Under the pieces are notes generated by a model, which made no database searches, was not told the DNA's origin, and was given only the letters and a program-made list of their open reading frames with translations. DNA of 18,691 nt from Eggerthellales bacterium UBA948 (lineage in GTDB: Bacteria > Actinomycetota > Coriobacteriia > Coriobacteriales > UBA8131), in NCBI GenBank assembly GCA_002293265.1, contig DBCW01000062.1:13080-31770 (forward strand). Direction: 5' to 3'. A program made the translations under genes and the position numbers. This document shows, piece by piece, positions 1-4,972 of the stretch (positions are counted from its first letter, which is position 1; every line of letters begins with the position of its first letter).

Positions 1-143
1 CAATCGTATACTCCAACGCTTATGGCAAGCGTGAAGATAGCATAGTCAGCAAAGAAATAAAAAGCATGATGTCTGAATTAAACATCAAAGAAGTTTTATT
101 TATTGGCAAAGACGGCTCACTGTTAAGGCTTAAGAAACAGTAA
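1..143 (+). CDS. C-terminal fragment of an unrecognised protein, cut by the window edge
   Basis: An open frame enters from the left edge (first full codon at position 3) and ends at the TAA at 141-143. The visible 46 residues run from IVYSNAYGK to LRLKKQ, are rich in Lys and Ser, and contain a hydrophobic stretch (EVLFIGKDG) that looks like a beta strand followed by a turn. I do not recognise the family. It lies upstream of the scaffold gene on the same strand, where siphophages usually carry a portal or minor head protein, so a head-related role is possible by position only. The stop codon overlaps the 5' arm of the hairpin at 142-201, so transcription probably drops right after this gene. 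Confidence 0.5.
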   Translation, partial: IVYSNAYGKREDSIVSKEIKSMMSELNIKEVLFIGKDGSLLRLKKQ

Positions 144-201
144 AAGCCCCAAAGTGCACCTCTCGATACACTCCCCGCTTTCAGAGGCAGGGGGGGCTTT
201 T
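142..201 (+). terminator. Probable intrinsic terminator with a long loop
   Basis: A 9-bp perfect inverted repeat (AAAAGCCCC at 142-150 and GGGGCTTTT at 193-201) ends in a short T run and starts inside the stop codon of the preceding gene. The 42-nt interior can form further short pairings, for example AGTG 153-156 with CACT 168-171, or CCTCT 159-163 with AGAGG 183-187. The loop is longer than in typical terminators, so efficiency is uncertain. Its place right after a stop codon and before a tRNA supports a terminator or an RNA-processing element. Confidence 0.55.
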
Positions 202-239
202 GCTAAACAGAGTTTACCATATTCAGCCACAACTTAATA

Positions 240-313
240 GCGTCATTGGTCTAATGGCATGATAACGGTCTCCAAATCCGCAGATGGGGGTTCGATTCCT
301 CCATGACGCGCCA
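240..313 (+). tRNA. tRNA-Trp (anticodon CCA), phage-borne, weak anticodon stem
   Basis: The sequence folds as a tRNA. The acceptor stem is a perfect 7 bp (240-246 with 303-309). The discriminator base is G310 and the 3' CCA is encoded at 311-313. The T-arm is 286-290/298-302 around the loop TTCGATT. The D-loop contains the usual GG (256-257). The anticodon loop CTCCAAA is at 270-276 with the CCA anticodon at 272-274, matching bacterial tRNA-Trp, and G73 is also the tryptophan identity base. The anticodon stem (265-269/277-281) has only its three central pairs; both outer pairs are mismatched (A-C and T-T). The D-stem also has a G-T pair and a T-T mismatch. It may be a working but diverged phage tRNA, or one that is decaying. 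The CCA anticodon reads UGG only, so it is not a stop suppressor. I see no clear promoter directly upstream. Confidence 0.82.
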
Positions 314-336
314 AATCAAACAAAAGGAGTAAAGAA

Positions 337-588
337 ATGTCACACATAAGAAAGTCTGCACTCATTTGTAATAAATGCGGCACAAAGTTAGAAATTGATC
401 CAGATGTTAAAGACCCATTCTTTAGCTTTACTACACAACTTGAATCTTCGTGGTGTGACTGGATGAAAGTAAGCGAAGACCACCATCTATGCCCTGAATG
501 CGCCAAAGAATACAACGCTAAAAAGGCTGAAATGGAACAAGAACTTAAAAAGGTAGCAGGAATTAAAACTATCGAGTTTGATATCTGA
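337..588 (+). CDS. Small zinc-ribbon-like protein (CxxC...CxxC), function unknown
   Basis: This 83-residue protein starts at an ATG seven bases after a strong Shine-Dalgarno sequence (AAGGAG at 324-329). It has two CxxC knuckles, C11-C14 (CNKC) and C52-C55 (CPEC), spaced as in a treble-clef or zinc-ribbon fold that would bind one zinc ion. Between them are aromatic residues (F28, F29, F31, W39, W42), a fifth cysteine (C40) and a His pair (H49-H50). The C-terminal third is a charged helix (EYNAKKAEMEQELKK). Small CxxC proteins of this type are common orphans in phage and bacterial genomes and can bind nucleic acid or act as adaptors; the actual role here is unknown. It sits between the tRNA-Trp and a strong terminator, separated from the head genes on both sides, like a moron. 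It could share a transcript with the tRNA. Confidence 0.75.
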   Translation: MSHIRKSALICNKCGTKLEIDPDVKDPFFSFTTQLESSWCDWMKVSEDHHLCPECAKEYNAKKAEMEQELKKVAGIKTIEFDI

Positions 589-613
589 TAACAACCAAAT
601 AGCTTGGCAATTC

Positions 614-636
614 AGCCGCCTTAAGGGCGGCTTTTT
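614..636 (+). terminator. Strong rho-independent terminator
   Basis: A perfect 7-bp GC-rich stem, AGCCGCC (614-620) with GGCGGCT (626-632), has a 5-nt loop and is followed by TTTTT (632-636). It lies 25 bases after the stop of the small zinc-ribbon gene and before the scaffold gene, so it should close the tRNA/zinc-ribbon island. Late transcription of the head genes would then need antitermination or a promoter between 637 and 704. Confidence 0.85.
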
Positions 637-664
637 GTTGCCCGAACGCGCCGGGCATAGGTAA

Positions 665-690
665 GCGCGGACTTAACACCGCATTTGCGG
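665..690 (+). promoter_or_regulatory. Alternative hairpins in the scaffold gene leader
   Basis: The leader of the scaffold gene contains GCGG (667-670), CCGC (679-682) and GCGG (687-690). The central CCGC can pair with either flanking GCGG, so two hairpins exclude each other just before the Shine-Dalgarno region (691-699). A third small palindrome, CCCG...CGGG, lies at 641-655. These short stems may be chance. If real, they could tune translation of the scaffold gene. Confidence 0.25.
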
Positions 691-704
691 GGAAAGGGGC
701 AGAA

Positions 705-1190
705 ATGTCCGAAGAAACTACTCCGGCAACGGAGGATAAAACCACCTCAACAGAGGGAAACGACTTTAAGCCAATTACTACTCAAGCCGACTTAGACAAA
801 TTAGTGAGCGACCGTCTAAAGCGTGAACGCTCCAAATATGAGGGCTTTGAAGAGTACAAGGCAAAGGCAGCAAAGTTTGACGAGCTGGACGAAGCCAGTA
901 AGTCAGAACTGCAAAAGGAGCAAGACGCACGAGCGAAAGCCGAAAAAGAGCTTGAAAGCTACAGGCAAAAAGAGCAAATCGCAGTGTGGGCAAGTGAAGT
1001 TTCAAAGGCTACGGGTGTGCCAGCAGACGTACTCAGAGGTTCAACCAAAGAGGATATCGAAGCACACGCCGAGCAACTTAAAGACGCATACAAAACAAGT
1101 ACTGCCCCATCTGGAACAGATAAGGGTGGTCAGCCGCCAGCCGACCAAGTTTCAACTGGTGACTGGATACGTGAATCGTACAAAAGATAG
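705..1190 (+). CDS. Phage capsid scaffolding protein
   Basis: This 161-residue, highly charged protein is rich in Glu, Lys, Ala and Gln and predicted to be mostly coiled coil between residues about 25 and 100. It carries the conserved block found in actinophage scaffolds, with ITTQADLDKLVSDRLKRER near residues 24-42. The C-terminus is a disordered Pro/Gly/Gln stretch followed by a short basic end (WIRESYKR), the kind of tail that contacts the capsid protein. It lies directly upstream of the major capsid gene, the standard position. In this class the scaffold directs assembly of procapsids from capsid subunits and is then expelled. A purine-rich Shine-Dalgarno sequence (GGGGAAAGGGG) precedes the ATG. 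No separate prohead protease is visible in the window. The role is assigned from position, composition and the N-terminal block. Confidence 0.85.
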   Translation: MSEETTPATEDKTTSTEGNDFKPITTQADLDKLVSDRLKRERSKYEGFEEYKAKAAKFDELDEASKSELQKEQDARAKAEKELESYRQKEQIAVWASEVSKATGVPADVLRGSTKEDIEAHAEQLKDAYKTSTAPSGTDKGGQPPADQVSTGDWIRESYKR

Positions 1191-1199
1191 GAGGGCAAC

Positions 1200-2135
1200 A
1201 TGCCTGATATAAACACATCAATTAACCGCGAGAACATGCCTGAATCGCTCGTACCTGAGCAGATTAGCAAAGAGATCATCCAAGAAGCCCCTAAAAGCTC
1301 TGTCTTGCTTTCACGAGCACGCAGGGTGCCGCTAAGCAGAAAACAAGCAAGACAGCCTGTTCTATCTGTTTTGCCGTCTGCCTATTGGGTAAATGGGGAT
1401 GACGGTTTGAAGCAGACCACAGGGGCAGAGTGGAAAGACACCTTTATCACAGCCGAAGAACTGGCAACAATAGTAATTATTCCTGATGCTTTGTTTGACG
1501 ATTCCGATGTGCCTCTATGGGATGAAGTAAGACCACTTCTATTTGAGGCAGTAGGCACAAAGGTAGATAGCTCTGGACTGTTCGGAGAAGATAAGCCCGA
1601 ATCTTGGCCGCAGGGAATAGTCCCGGCGGCAATCGCAGCTGGAAACACAATTACAAAAGGAACAGGGGCAGATTTCGGTGTTGATGTTGCTTTGCTAGGA
1701 CAGATGATTAAGAAGCAGGGTTACGGAATCAACGGTTTTGCGTCTGTGCCGGGTCTGCAGTGGGAGTTAACAGCCCTGCGCAATACAGAGGGTACTCCGA
1801 TTTATACAAACGCACTATCTACTGGTGGTCCTTCTGGACTGTACGGCTACCCGCTTGACGAAGTGGATAACGGCGCATGGGATGAATCTCAAGCTGAATT
1901 ACTTGCTGCTGATTGGAGCAAGTTTGTAATCGGCGTGCGTCAGGATTTCACCTACCAGATATTCGATACAGGTGTTATTTCTGATAACACGGGCAAGGTT
2001 TTGTACAACCTTATGCAGCAAGACGCTAAGGCTATGCGTGTTGTATTCCGTGTGGGCTTCCAAGTTGCAAAACCTCTAACCCGTATCGGTGGAGAAAACC
2101 GATTCCCTGCTGGCATTATCGCCCCAGCTGTTTAA
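1200..2135 (+). CDS. HK97-fold major capsid protein
   Basis: This 311-residue protein has the size and layout of HK97-fold phage capsid proteins (Phage_capsid family) that use a separate scaffold. A short N-arm is followed by the E-loop and spine segments. The segment VPLSRKQARQPVLSVLPSAYWV leads into KQTTGAEWKDTFITAEELATIVIIPDALFDDS (residues about 72-102), a hallmark of the P-domain beta strands and the spine helix entry. The later RNTEGTPIY and GLYGYPL motifs resemble the A-domain loops. It forms the icosahedral shell. The Shine-Dalgarno sequence AGGAGGG at 1190-1196 is only a few bases from the ATG, giving strong translation as expected for the most abundant protein. It follows the scaffold by nine bases and probably shares its transcript. 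Confidence 0.92.
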   Translation: MPDINTSINRENMPESLVPEQISKEIIQEAPKSSVLLSRARRVPLSRKQARQPVLSVLPSAYWVNGDDGLKQTTGAEWKDTFITAEELATIVIIPDALFDDSDVPLWDEVRPLLFEAVGTKVDSSGLFGEDKPESWPQGIVPAAIAAGNTITKGTGADFGVDVALLGQMIKKQGYGINGFASVPGLQWELTALRNTEGTPIYTNALSTGGPSGLYGYPLDEVDNGAWDESQAELLAADWSKFVIGVRQDFTYQIFDTGVISDNTGKVLYNLMQQDAKAMRVVFRVGFQVAKPLTRIGGENRFPAGIIAPAV

Positions 2136-2144
2136 GGAGAACCC

Positions 2145-2342
2145 ATGAAGTACAAAAACACTAAAAACGGTTTCGTTGTTGATTCAAAAGTTGCGCTTGG
2201 TGGCGTATGGAAACCACTAAGCATGGCTGACGCTAAGGCAGATGCTAAAGCTGCAAAGACCGCCAAAGCTACCAAGGACACAAAAGACGCTGACGCTAAG
2301 GCAGATGCTAAAGCTGGCGAGGGTGAGCAACAGGAGGGCTAA
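2145..2342 (+). CDS. Small Lys/Ala/Asp-rich head protein of unknown role
   Basis: This 65-residue protein follows the major capsid gene with a good Shine-Dalgarno sequence (AAGGAG overlapping the capsid stop). The first 25 residues look ordered (KNGFVVDSKVALGGVWKPL). The rest is low-complexity Ala/Lys/Asp repeats, with the unit ADAKADAKA occurring twice and a final Glu/Gly/Gln tail. Many actinophages have a short charged protein at this position, but its function is not established. Possible roles are a head decoration or a small head-tail junction factor. The repeats are identical at DNA level over 28 bases (see the repeat entries), so the tail may expand or contract by slippage. Confidence 0.7.
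   Translation: MKYKNTKNGFVVDSKVALGGVWKPLSMADAKADAKAAKTAKATKDTKDADAKADAKAGEGEQQEG
2226..2253 (+). repeat. 28-bp direct repeat, copy 1 of 2
   Basis: The stretch from GCTGACGC to AAAGCTG is identical to 2289-2316. The two copies are offset by 63 bases (21 codons), so both keep the same reading frame and encode ADAKADAKA. Recombination or slippage between them would remove or add 21 residues without a frameshift. Confidence 0.9.
2289..2316 (+). repeat. 28-bp direct repeat, copy 2 of 2
   Basis: Identical to 2226-2253 and in the same frame of the small Lys/Ala-rich gene. The bases just outside the two copies differ, so the repeat is limited to these 28 bases. Confidence 0.9.
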
Positions 2343-2344
2343 TC

Positions 2345-2749
2345 ATGTCCTTTGCAGAAGTTGAAGACCTAATTGCTCGTTGGCGCAAACTAAACACCGA
2401 TGAGGTAGCAAGAGCAACCGTGCTGATCGAAGATGTGACGGTATATATAACCGCTCGTCTTGATTGCTCAGGGGTAAAGCTTGATCCGGAAAACGAAAAT
2501 CAAGTAAAGCTACTCAAGATAATTACTTGCGATGTGGTAAAGCGCGTCATGCAAACACCAATCGACACGCCGCCGGTTACCGCCATGCAGCAAACAGCAG
2601 GCACTTATCAGGGGTCACTAACATTTGCAAACCCATCAGGCGATAAGTACCTAACGGCTGAGGAAATGCGGCTTTTAGGTATCAAGAAGAAGCGGCAATC
2701 CATAGGCACGATTGCGCCGATGATTGGGGGCAACCATGAGCCTGTTTGA
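2345..2749 (+). CDS. Head-tail connector, Gp19/Gp15/Gp42-like
   Basis: This 134-residue protein resembles the phage Gp19/Gp15/Gp42 head-tail connector family. It begins with an N-terminal helical part, FAEVEDLIARWRKLNTDE, where a short acidic start leads to a W-R-x-L motif. A helical bundle follows (VARATVLIEDVTVYITARL; LLKIITCDVVKRVMQ), and then a typical C-terminal block with GSLTFANPSGDKYLTAEEMRLLG (residues about 93-116). Proteins of this family form a dodecameric adaptor ring under the portal. It starts 2 bases after the preceding stop, with GGAGGG upstream, and its end overlaps the next gene by 14 bases, which suggests translational coupling in the head-tail operon. Confidence 0.82.
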   Translation: MSFAEVEDLIARWRKLNTDEVARATVLIEDVTVYITARLDCSGVKLDPENENQVKLLKIITCDVVKRVMQTPIDTPPVTAMQQTAGTYQGSLTFANPSGDKYLTAEEMRLLGIKKKRQSIGTIAPMIGGNHEPV

Positions 2750-3089
2750 TGGGAAAGCAGGGGAAACGGTCACAGTTGAGATCGAGGAAGAGACAGGTGT
2801 AGAAGACGCACACGGAAACCCGATATATGAGCCATCTGAAATAGACGTTGAACACGTTTTGGTATCGCCCGGGGCGCGAAGTGATCTTGATGATCCTATG
2901 CGCCCTGATGGCGTTTTAGTGACTTATACGCTGCATTTTCCGAAGACTTGCGACCTAAAGCTAAGAGGATGCCGGATAAAGGTTCGAGGGGATTGGTACA
3001 GGGTCATAGGTTCACCTGACCACTACGACAAGGATTTAACGCCCGGTCATTGGTCTATGCCTGTAGGAGTGGAGGCAGTACATGGCTGA
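2736..3089 (+). CDS. Head-tail stopper / head closure protein
   Basis: This 117-residue protein is mostly beta structure, as expected for a head-closure (stopper) protein. The block RIKVRGDWYRVIGSPDHY near residues 83-100 is characteristic: a conserved 'G.WY.V.G.P' turn is seen in many siphophage stoppers. The ATG at 2736 is chosen over a TTG four codons upstream because GGGGG (2726-2730) sits at proper distance and the protein then begins MSLFDGK. It overlaps the preceding connector gene and the next gene, so all are probably co-translated. The product would plug the connector channel until the tail docks. Confidence 0.75.
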   Translation: MSLFDGKAGETVTVEIEEETGVEDAHGNPIYEPSEIDVEHVLVSPGARSDLDDPMRPDGVLVTYTLHFPKTCDLKLRGCRIKVRGDWYRVIGSPDHYDKDLTPGHWSMPVGVEAVHG

Positions 3090-3339
3090 TTTGGAGATCA
3101 AGATGGATTATGGCGGCTGTAACGAGCTTAGAAACGATCCATCAGTGCAAGCCATGTTACTTGGCATGGCTCAAGATATTGCCGCTCAGGCTACAAGTTC
3201 AGGCTGTACATGTGGCGCTATGGTCATGTCCGGTCAAAAACGTGCTAGAGCGCGTGTAGCTACTACAAATGAGAATGCAGCACGCAATAACTACGCACAC
3301 AATACGCTGCTTAAAAGCATGGGAGCTGGGAGGCGGTAA
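3082..3339 (+). CDS. Short neck / tail-joining protein (gp10-like position)
   Basis: This 85-residue protein lies in the slot where siphophages carry the HK97-gp10-like or neck protein, between stopper and tail terminator. The helix ELRNDPSVQAMLLGMAQDIAAQATSSG (residues about 15-41) and the basic end (QKRARARVATTNENAARNN...GRR) resemble the actinophage version, in which 'RARA.V.T....A' is typical. It is shorter than most gp10-like proteins and has an unusual cysteine cluster (C13 and the CTC at about residues 42-44). It overlaps the stopper gene by 8 bases and has its own Shine-Dalgarno sequence (GGAG, about 3070-3073). The structural role is supported by position and partial similarity only. 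Confidence 0.65.
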   Translation: MADLEIKMDYGGCNELRNDPSVQAMLLGMAQDIAAQATSSGCTCGAMVMSGQKRARARVATTNENAARNNYAHNTLLKSMGAGRR

Positions 3340-3681
3340 ATGATAGACATTGAAGCAGCCCTTATCCCTTATTTCAGGGGTAAGGGCTATTTGGCGCTTA
3401 CGGAGATACCGCCGGATCGTCCTGAACGATTTATATCCATAGAACGAACAGGCGGCGATAGATCTGATTACGTCTTAGATCATCCGAACGTGGTTATCCA
3501 GTGCTGGGCTAAAACACGAGCCGAAGCATCAGCACTTGCCTATGAAGTGGATGACTTAGTCGAGGGGCTTTCAGAAGTCCCTCACATTTTTAGTGCCAAG
3601 CGAAACAGCTTGAGCCACTTCCCTGACGTTGAGGGAAAGCACGAACGATATCAGCTCTATATCGAGCTAACAACCAGATAG
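3340..3681 (+). CDS. Tail terminator / tail completion protein
   Basis: This 113-residue alpha/beta protein has the size and pattern of tail terminator (gpU/gp17-like) proteins. An N-terminal helix (IDIEAALIPYFRGKG) leads to strands RFISIERTGGDRSDYVLDHPNVVIQCWAK. A helix follows (TRAEASALAYEVDDLVEGL), and the protein ends in the strand HERYQLYIELTTR. The 'D.P.v.iq.Wa.t..eA..la..v...' pattern is common in this family. It starts directly after the previous stop (TAA then ATG) with GGGAGG upstream. The protein would cap the tail tube at its head-proximal end and fix tail length together with the tape measure. Confidence 0.78.
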   Translation: MIDIEAALIPYFRGKGYLALTEIPPDRPERFISIERTGGDRSDYVLDHPNVVIQCWAKTRAEASALAYEVDDLVEGLSEVPHIFSAKRNSLSHFPDVEGKHERYQLYIELTTR

Positions 3682-3693
3682 AAAGGAATACAG

Positions 3694-4344
3694 ATGGCAA
3701 CTAATAACGCAAACAACATTGCTTTAGGTGCTCCTAAAATCGGCGGTGCTATTTTCGTAGCGCCAAAAGGCACGGAATGCCCGACTGATGCAACGTCGCC
3801 ACTTGGCGACTTGTTTCAAAACGTGGGCTATTGCTCCGAAGATGGACTGAAGCGTAAAGAGACAATCACAAAGAAGCCTGTTGTGGAGTGGGGCGGTAGC
3901 ACCGTCAGACAACCGCTTGACAAATATGAGGCTACTTGGTCGTTTGGAATGCTTGAGACAAGCACTCTAACAAAAGGCGTTATCCACGGCGAGAAAAATG
4001 TTGAGGGAGATGACGAAACAGGATTTGCTGTTGTGGGTCGTCCTGAGTACCGCTCAGAACATGCTTGGGTTATCGAGCAAATTTTGGATGACGGATGGAT
4101 TAGGCGCACAGTCATCTACCGTGGAGATATTAATGATATCGCCGAAGTAGCAAGTTTGCCTAAAGACCCTGAGACGTACAACATCACACTTAGCGGAATG
4201 GCTAATGGAGAGGGAATAACTTACAGGGAGTATTATCGCCGCATAAGCAATGACGTTGTGGTTACACCGCCGGATGAAGTAACTGATCCCGGTGATGGAG
4301 AAACAGGCGATACAAACCTTGGCGATGACGGAAATGCAGGCTAA
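3694..4344 (+). CDS. Major tail tube protein
   Basis: This 216-residue protein lies between the tail terminator and the tail chaperones, where the major tail protein is always found. It begins with NNIALGAPKIGGAIFVAPKGTECP, followed by 'GY.SEDGLKRKET' and 'VRQPLDKYEATWSFGMLE' segments. These are a well-known pattern of actinophage tail tube proteins ('G.l.edG......... i...g...vr......e.t..f...E'). The tube domain ends near residue 190. The last 25 or so residues are acidic and Gly/Asp/Pro rich (PPDEVTDPGDGETGDTNLG) and probably disordered on the tail surface, with no Ig-like decoration domain. A good Shine-Dalgarno sequence (GAAAGGA) precedes the ATG. Confidence 0.87.
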   Translation: MATNNANNIALGAPKIGGAIFVAPKGTECPTDATSPLGDLFQNVGYCSEDGLKRKETITKKPVVEWGGSTVRQPLDKYEATWSFGMLETSTLTKGVIHGEKNVEGDDETGFAVVGRPEYRSEHAWVIEQILDDGWIRRTVIYRGDINDIAEVASLPKDPETYNITLSGMANGEGITYREYYRRISNDVVVTPPDEVTDPGDGETGDTNLGDDGNAG

Positions 4345-4346
4345 TC

Positions 4347-4652
4347 ATGTCCAAGAAGAAAATCAAGTCCAAGAAAGTACCTGTCACTGTTGACGGAATC
4401 ACACTGCAGTCTTATCCAGACCTGGCAAATCACGCTAGAGTGACTCTATATATACAGCGAATAGAAAGAGGTGGAAAAGCCGCAGAAGATGCAGCTACGC
4501 GCCTTACCGAATATATTCTTGGTGATGATATTGAATCTGTCATTGATGCGTTGGACGAAAAGAGCGAAGACGGATATGCGACCGCCGCCGATCTAGGGGC
4601 GTTTGCTTTTAAAGTCATTGAAGCTCAATCAAAAAACTCCGACGGTTCATAG
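4347..4652 (+). CDS. Tail assembly chaperone gpG (short frame)
   Basis: This 101-residue protein is the upstream half of the tail assembly chaperone pair, placed between tail tube and tape measure genes as in nearly all siphophages. The N-terminus is basic (SKKKIKSKKVPVTVDG). The body is helical, with ARLTEYILGDDIESVIDALDEKSEDGY near residues 50-75. It ends at TAG 4650-4652 when read in the normal frame. Five codons before the stop is A AAA AAC (4631-4637), a canonical -1 slippery sequence, and the -1 frame stays open to 4972. gpG is therefore made as the abundant product and a minor fraction continues into gpGT. The chaperones coat the tape measure protein and recruit tail tube subunits. Confidence 0.9.
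   Translation: MSKKKIKSKKVPVTVDGITLQSYPDLANHARVTLYIQRIERGGKAAEDAATRLTEYILGDDIESVIDALDEKSEDGYATAADLGAFAFKVIEAQSKNSDGS
4631..4637 (+). other. -1 programmed ribosomal frameshift site, A AAA AAC
   Basis: The gpG frame reads ...TCA AAA AAC TCC..., and the heptamer A AAA AAC fits X XXY YYZ in the zero frame. Slipping back one base lets both tRNAs re-pair and gives AAA AAA CTC CGA. The -1 frame has no stop until 4970-4972, while the zero frame stops 12 bases after the heptamer. I see no obvious strong stem or pseudoknot just downstream. Frameshifting at this position between tail genes G and T is well established in siphophages. Confidence 0.92.
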
Positions 4653-4972
4653 GCGCTTACTTAGGGCTAAATGCTGAGCTTCGCGGTGATTTCCAACAAT
4701 ACTACAACTTAAATCTAGAAGAGCTTGGACGGGCTTACAGCCTTAAACACGCTGCAGAGTTAACCAGCGTACTACCTGCTGAATCTCGTGTGAATTTAAT
4801 ACTAAATCCACCTAGGCATCCATATGTACCTATGGATGTGCCTATGAACCAACCTAAATCAGTGCGGCAAAACAAACCGCCACAACCAAACCAACAAAGA
4901 AAACATTTCGTCGCAGACGTGGATACCTATTTGCGTCTGCTCAACACCCCTAGAGAGGTGAAAAATGGCTAA
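4637..4972 (+). CDS. Tail assembly chaperone gpT extension (made as gpGT by -1 frameshift)
   Basis: After the slip, translation continues as LRRFIGAYLGLNAELRGDFQ... for about 111 residues to TAA 4970-4972. The full gpGT fusion is about 208 residues (97 from gpG plus 111). The segment GAYLGLNAELRGDF followed by 'YYNLNLEELGRAYSLKHAAELTSVLP' is a typical T-domain, in which helices bind the tape measure protein. The end is rich in Pro, Asn and Gln, followed by a final helix (VDTYLRLLNTPREVKNG). A GTG at 4790 lies inside this frame, but the start-less part upstream of it clearly belongs to the same protein, so an independent start there is unlikely. The end overlaps the tape measure start by 8 bases. 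Confidence 0.9.
   Translation, partial: LRRFIGAYLGLNAELRGDFQQYYNLNLEELGRAYSLKHAAELTSVLPAESRVNLILNPPRHPYVPMDVPMNQPKSVRQNKPPQPNQQRKHFVADVDTYLRLLNTPREVKNG

Noticed and set aside
240..313. Suppressor tRNA or recoding by the phage
   Set aside because: The anticodon is CCA, which reads UGG only, and late genes use TAA, TAG and TGA as normal stops.
243..515. Minus-strand open frame of 90 codons over the tRNA-Trp and the zinc-ribbon gene
   Set aside because: It covers the tRNA and runs antisense to a gene with a strong ribosome binding site; no family recognised.
823..1212. Plus-strand open frame overlapping the scaffold gene in another frame
   Set aside because: Fully inside the scaffold/capsid region, basic and low complexity as expected from out-of-frame reading of a Glu/Lys-rich gene, no own ribosome binding site.
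4790..4972. Separate 60-residue gene starting at GTG 4790
   Set aside because: The same frame is open upstream back to the slippery site, and its protein sequence continues a gpT domain; it is part of gpGT.
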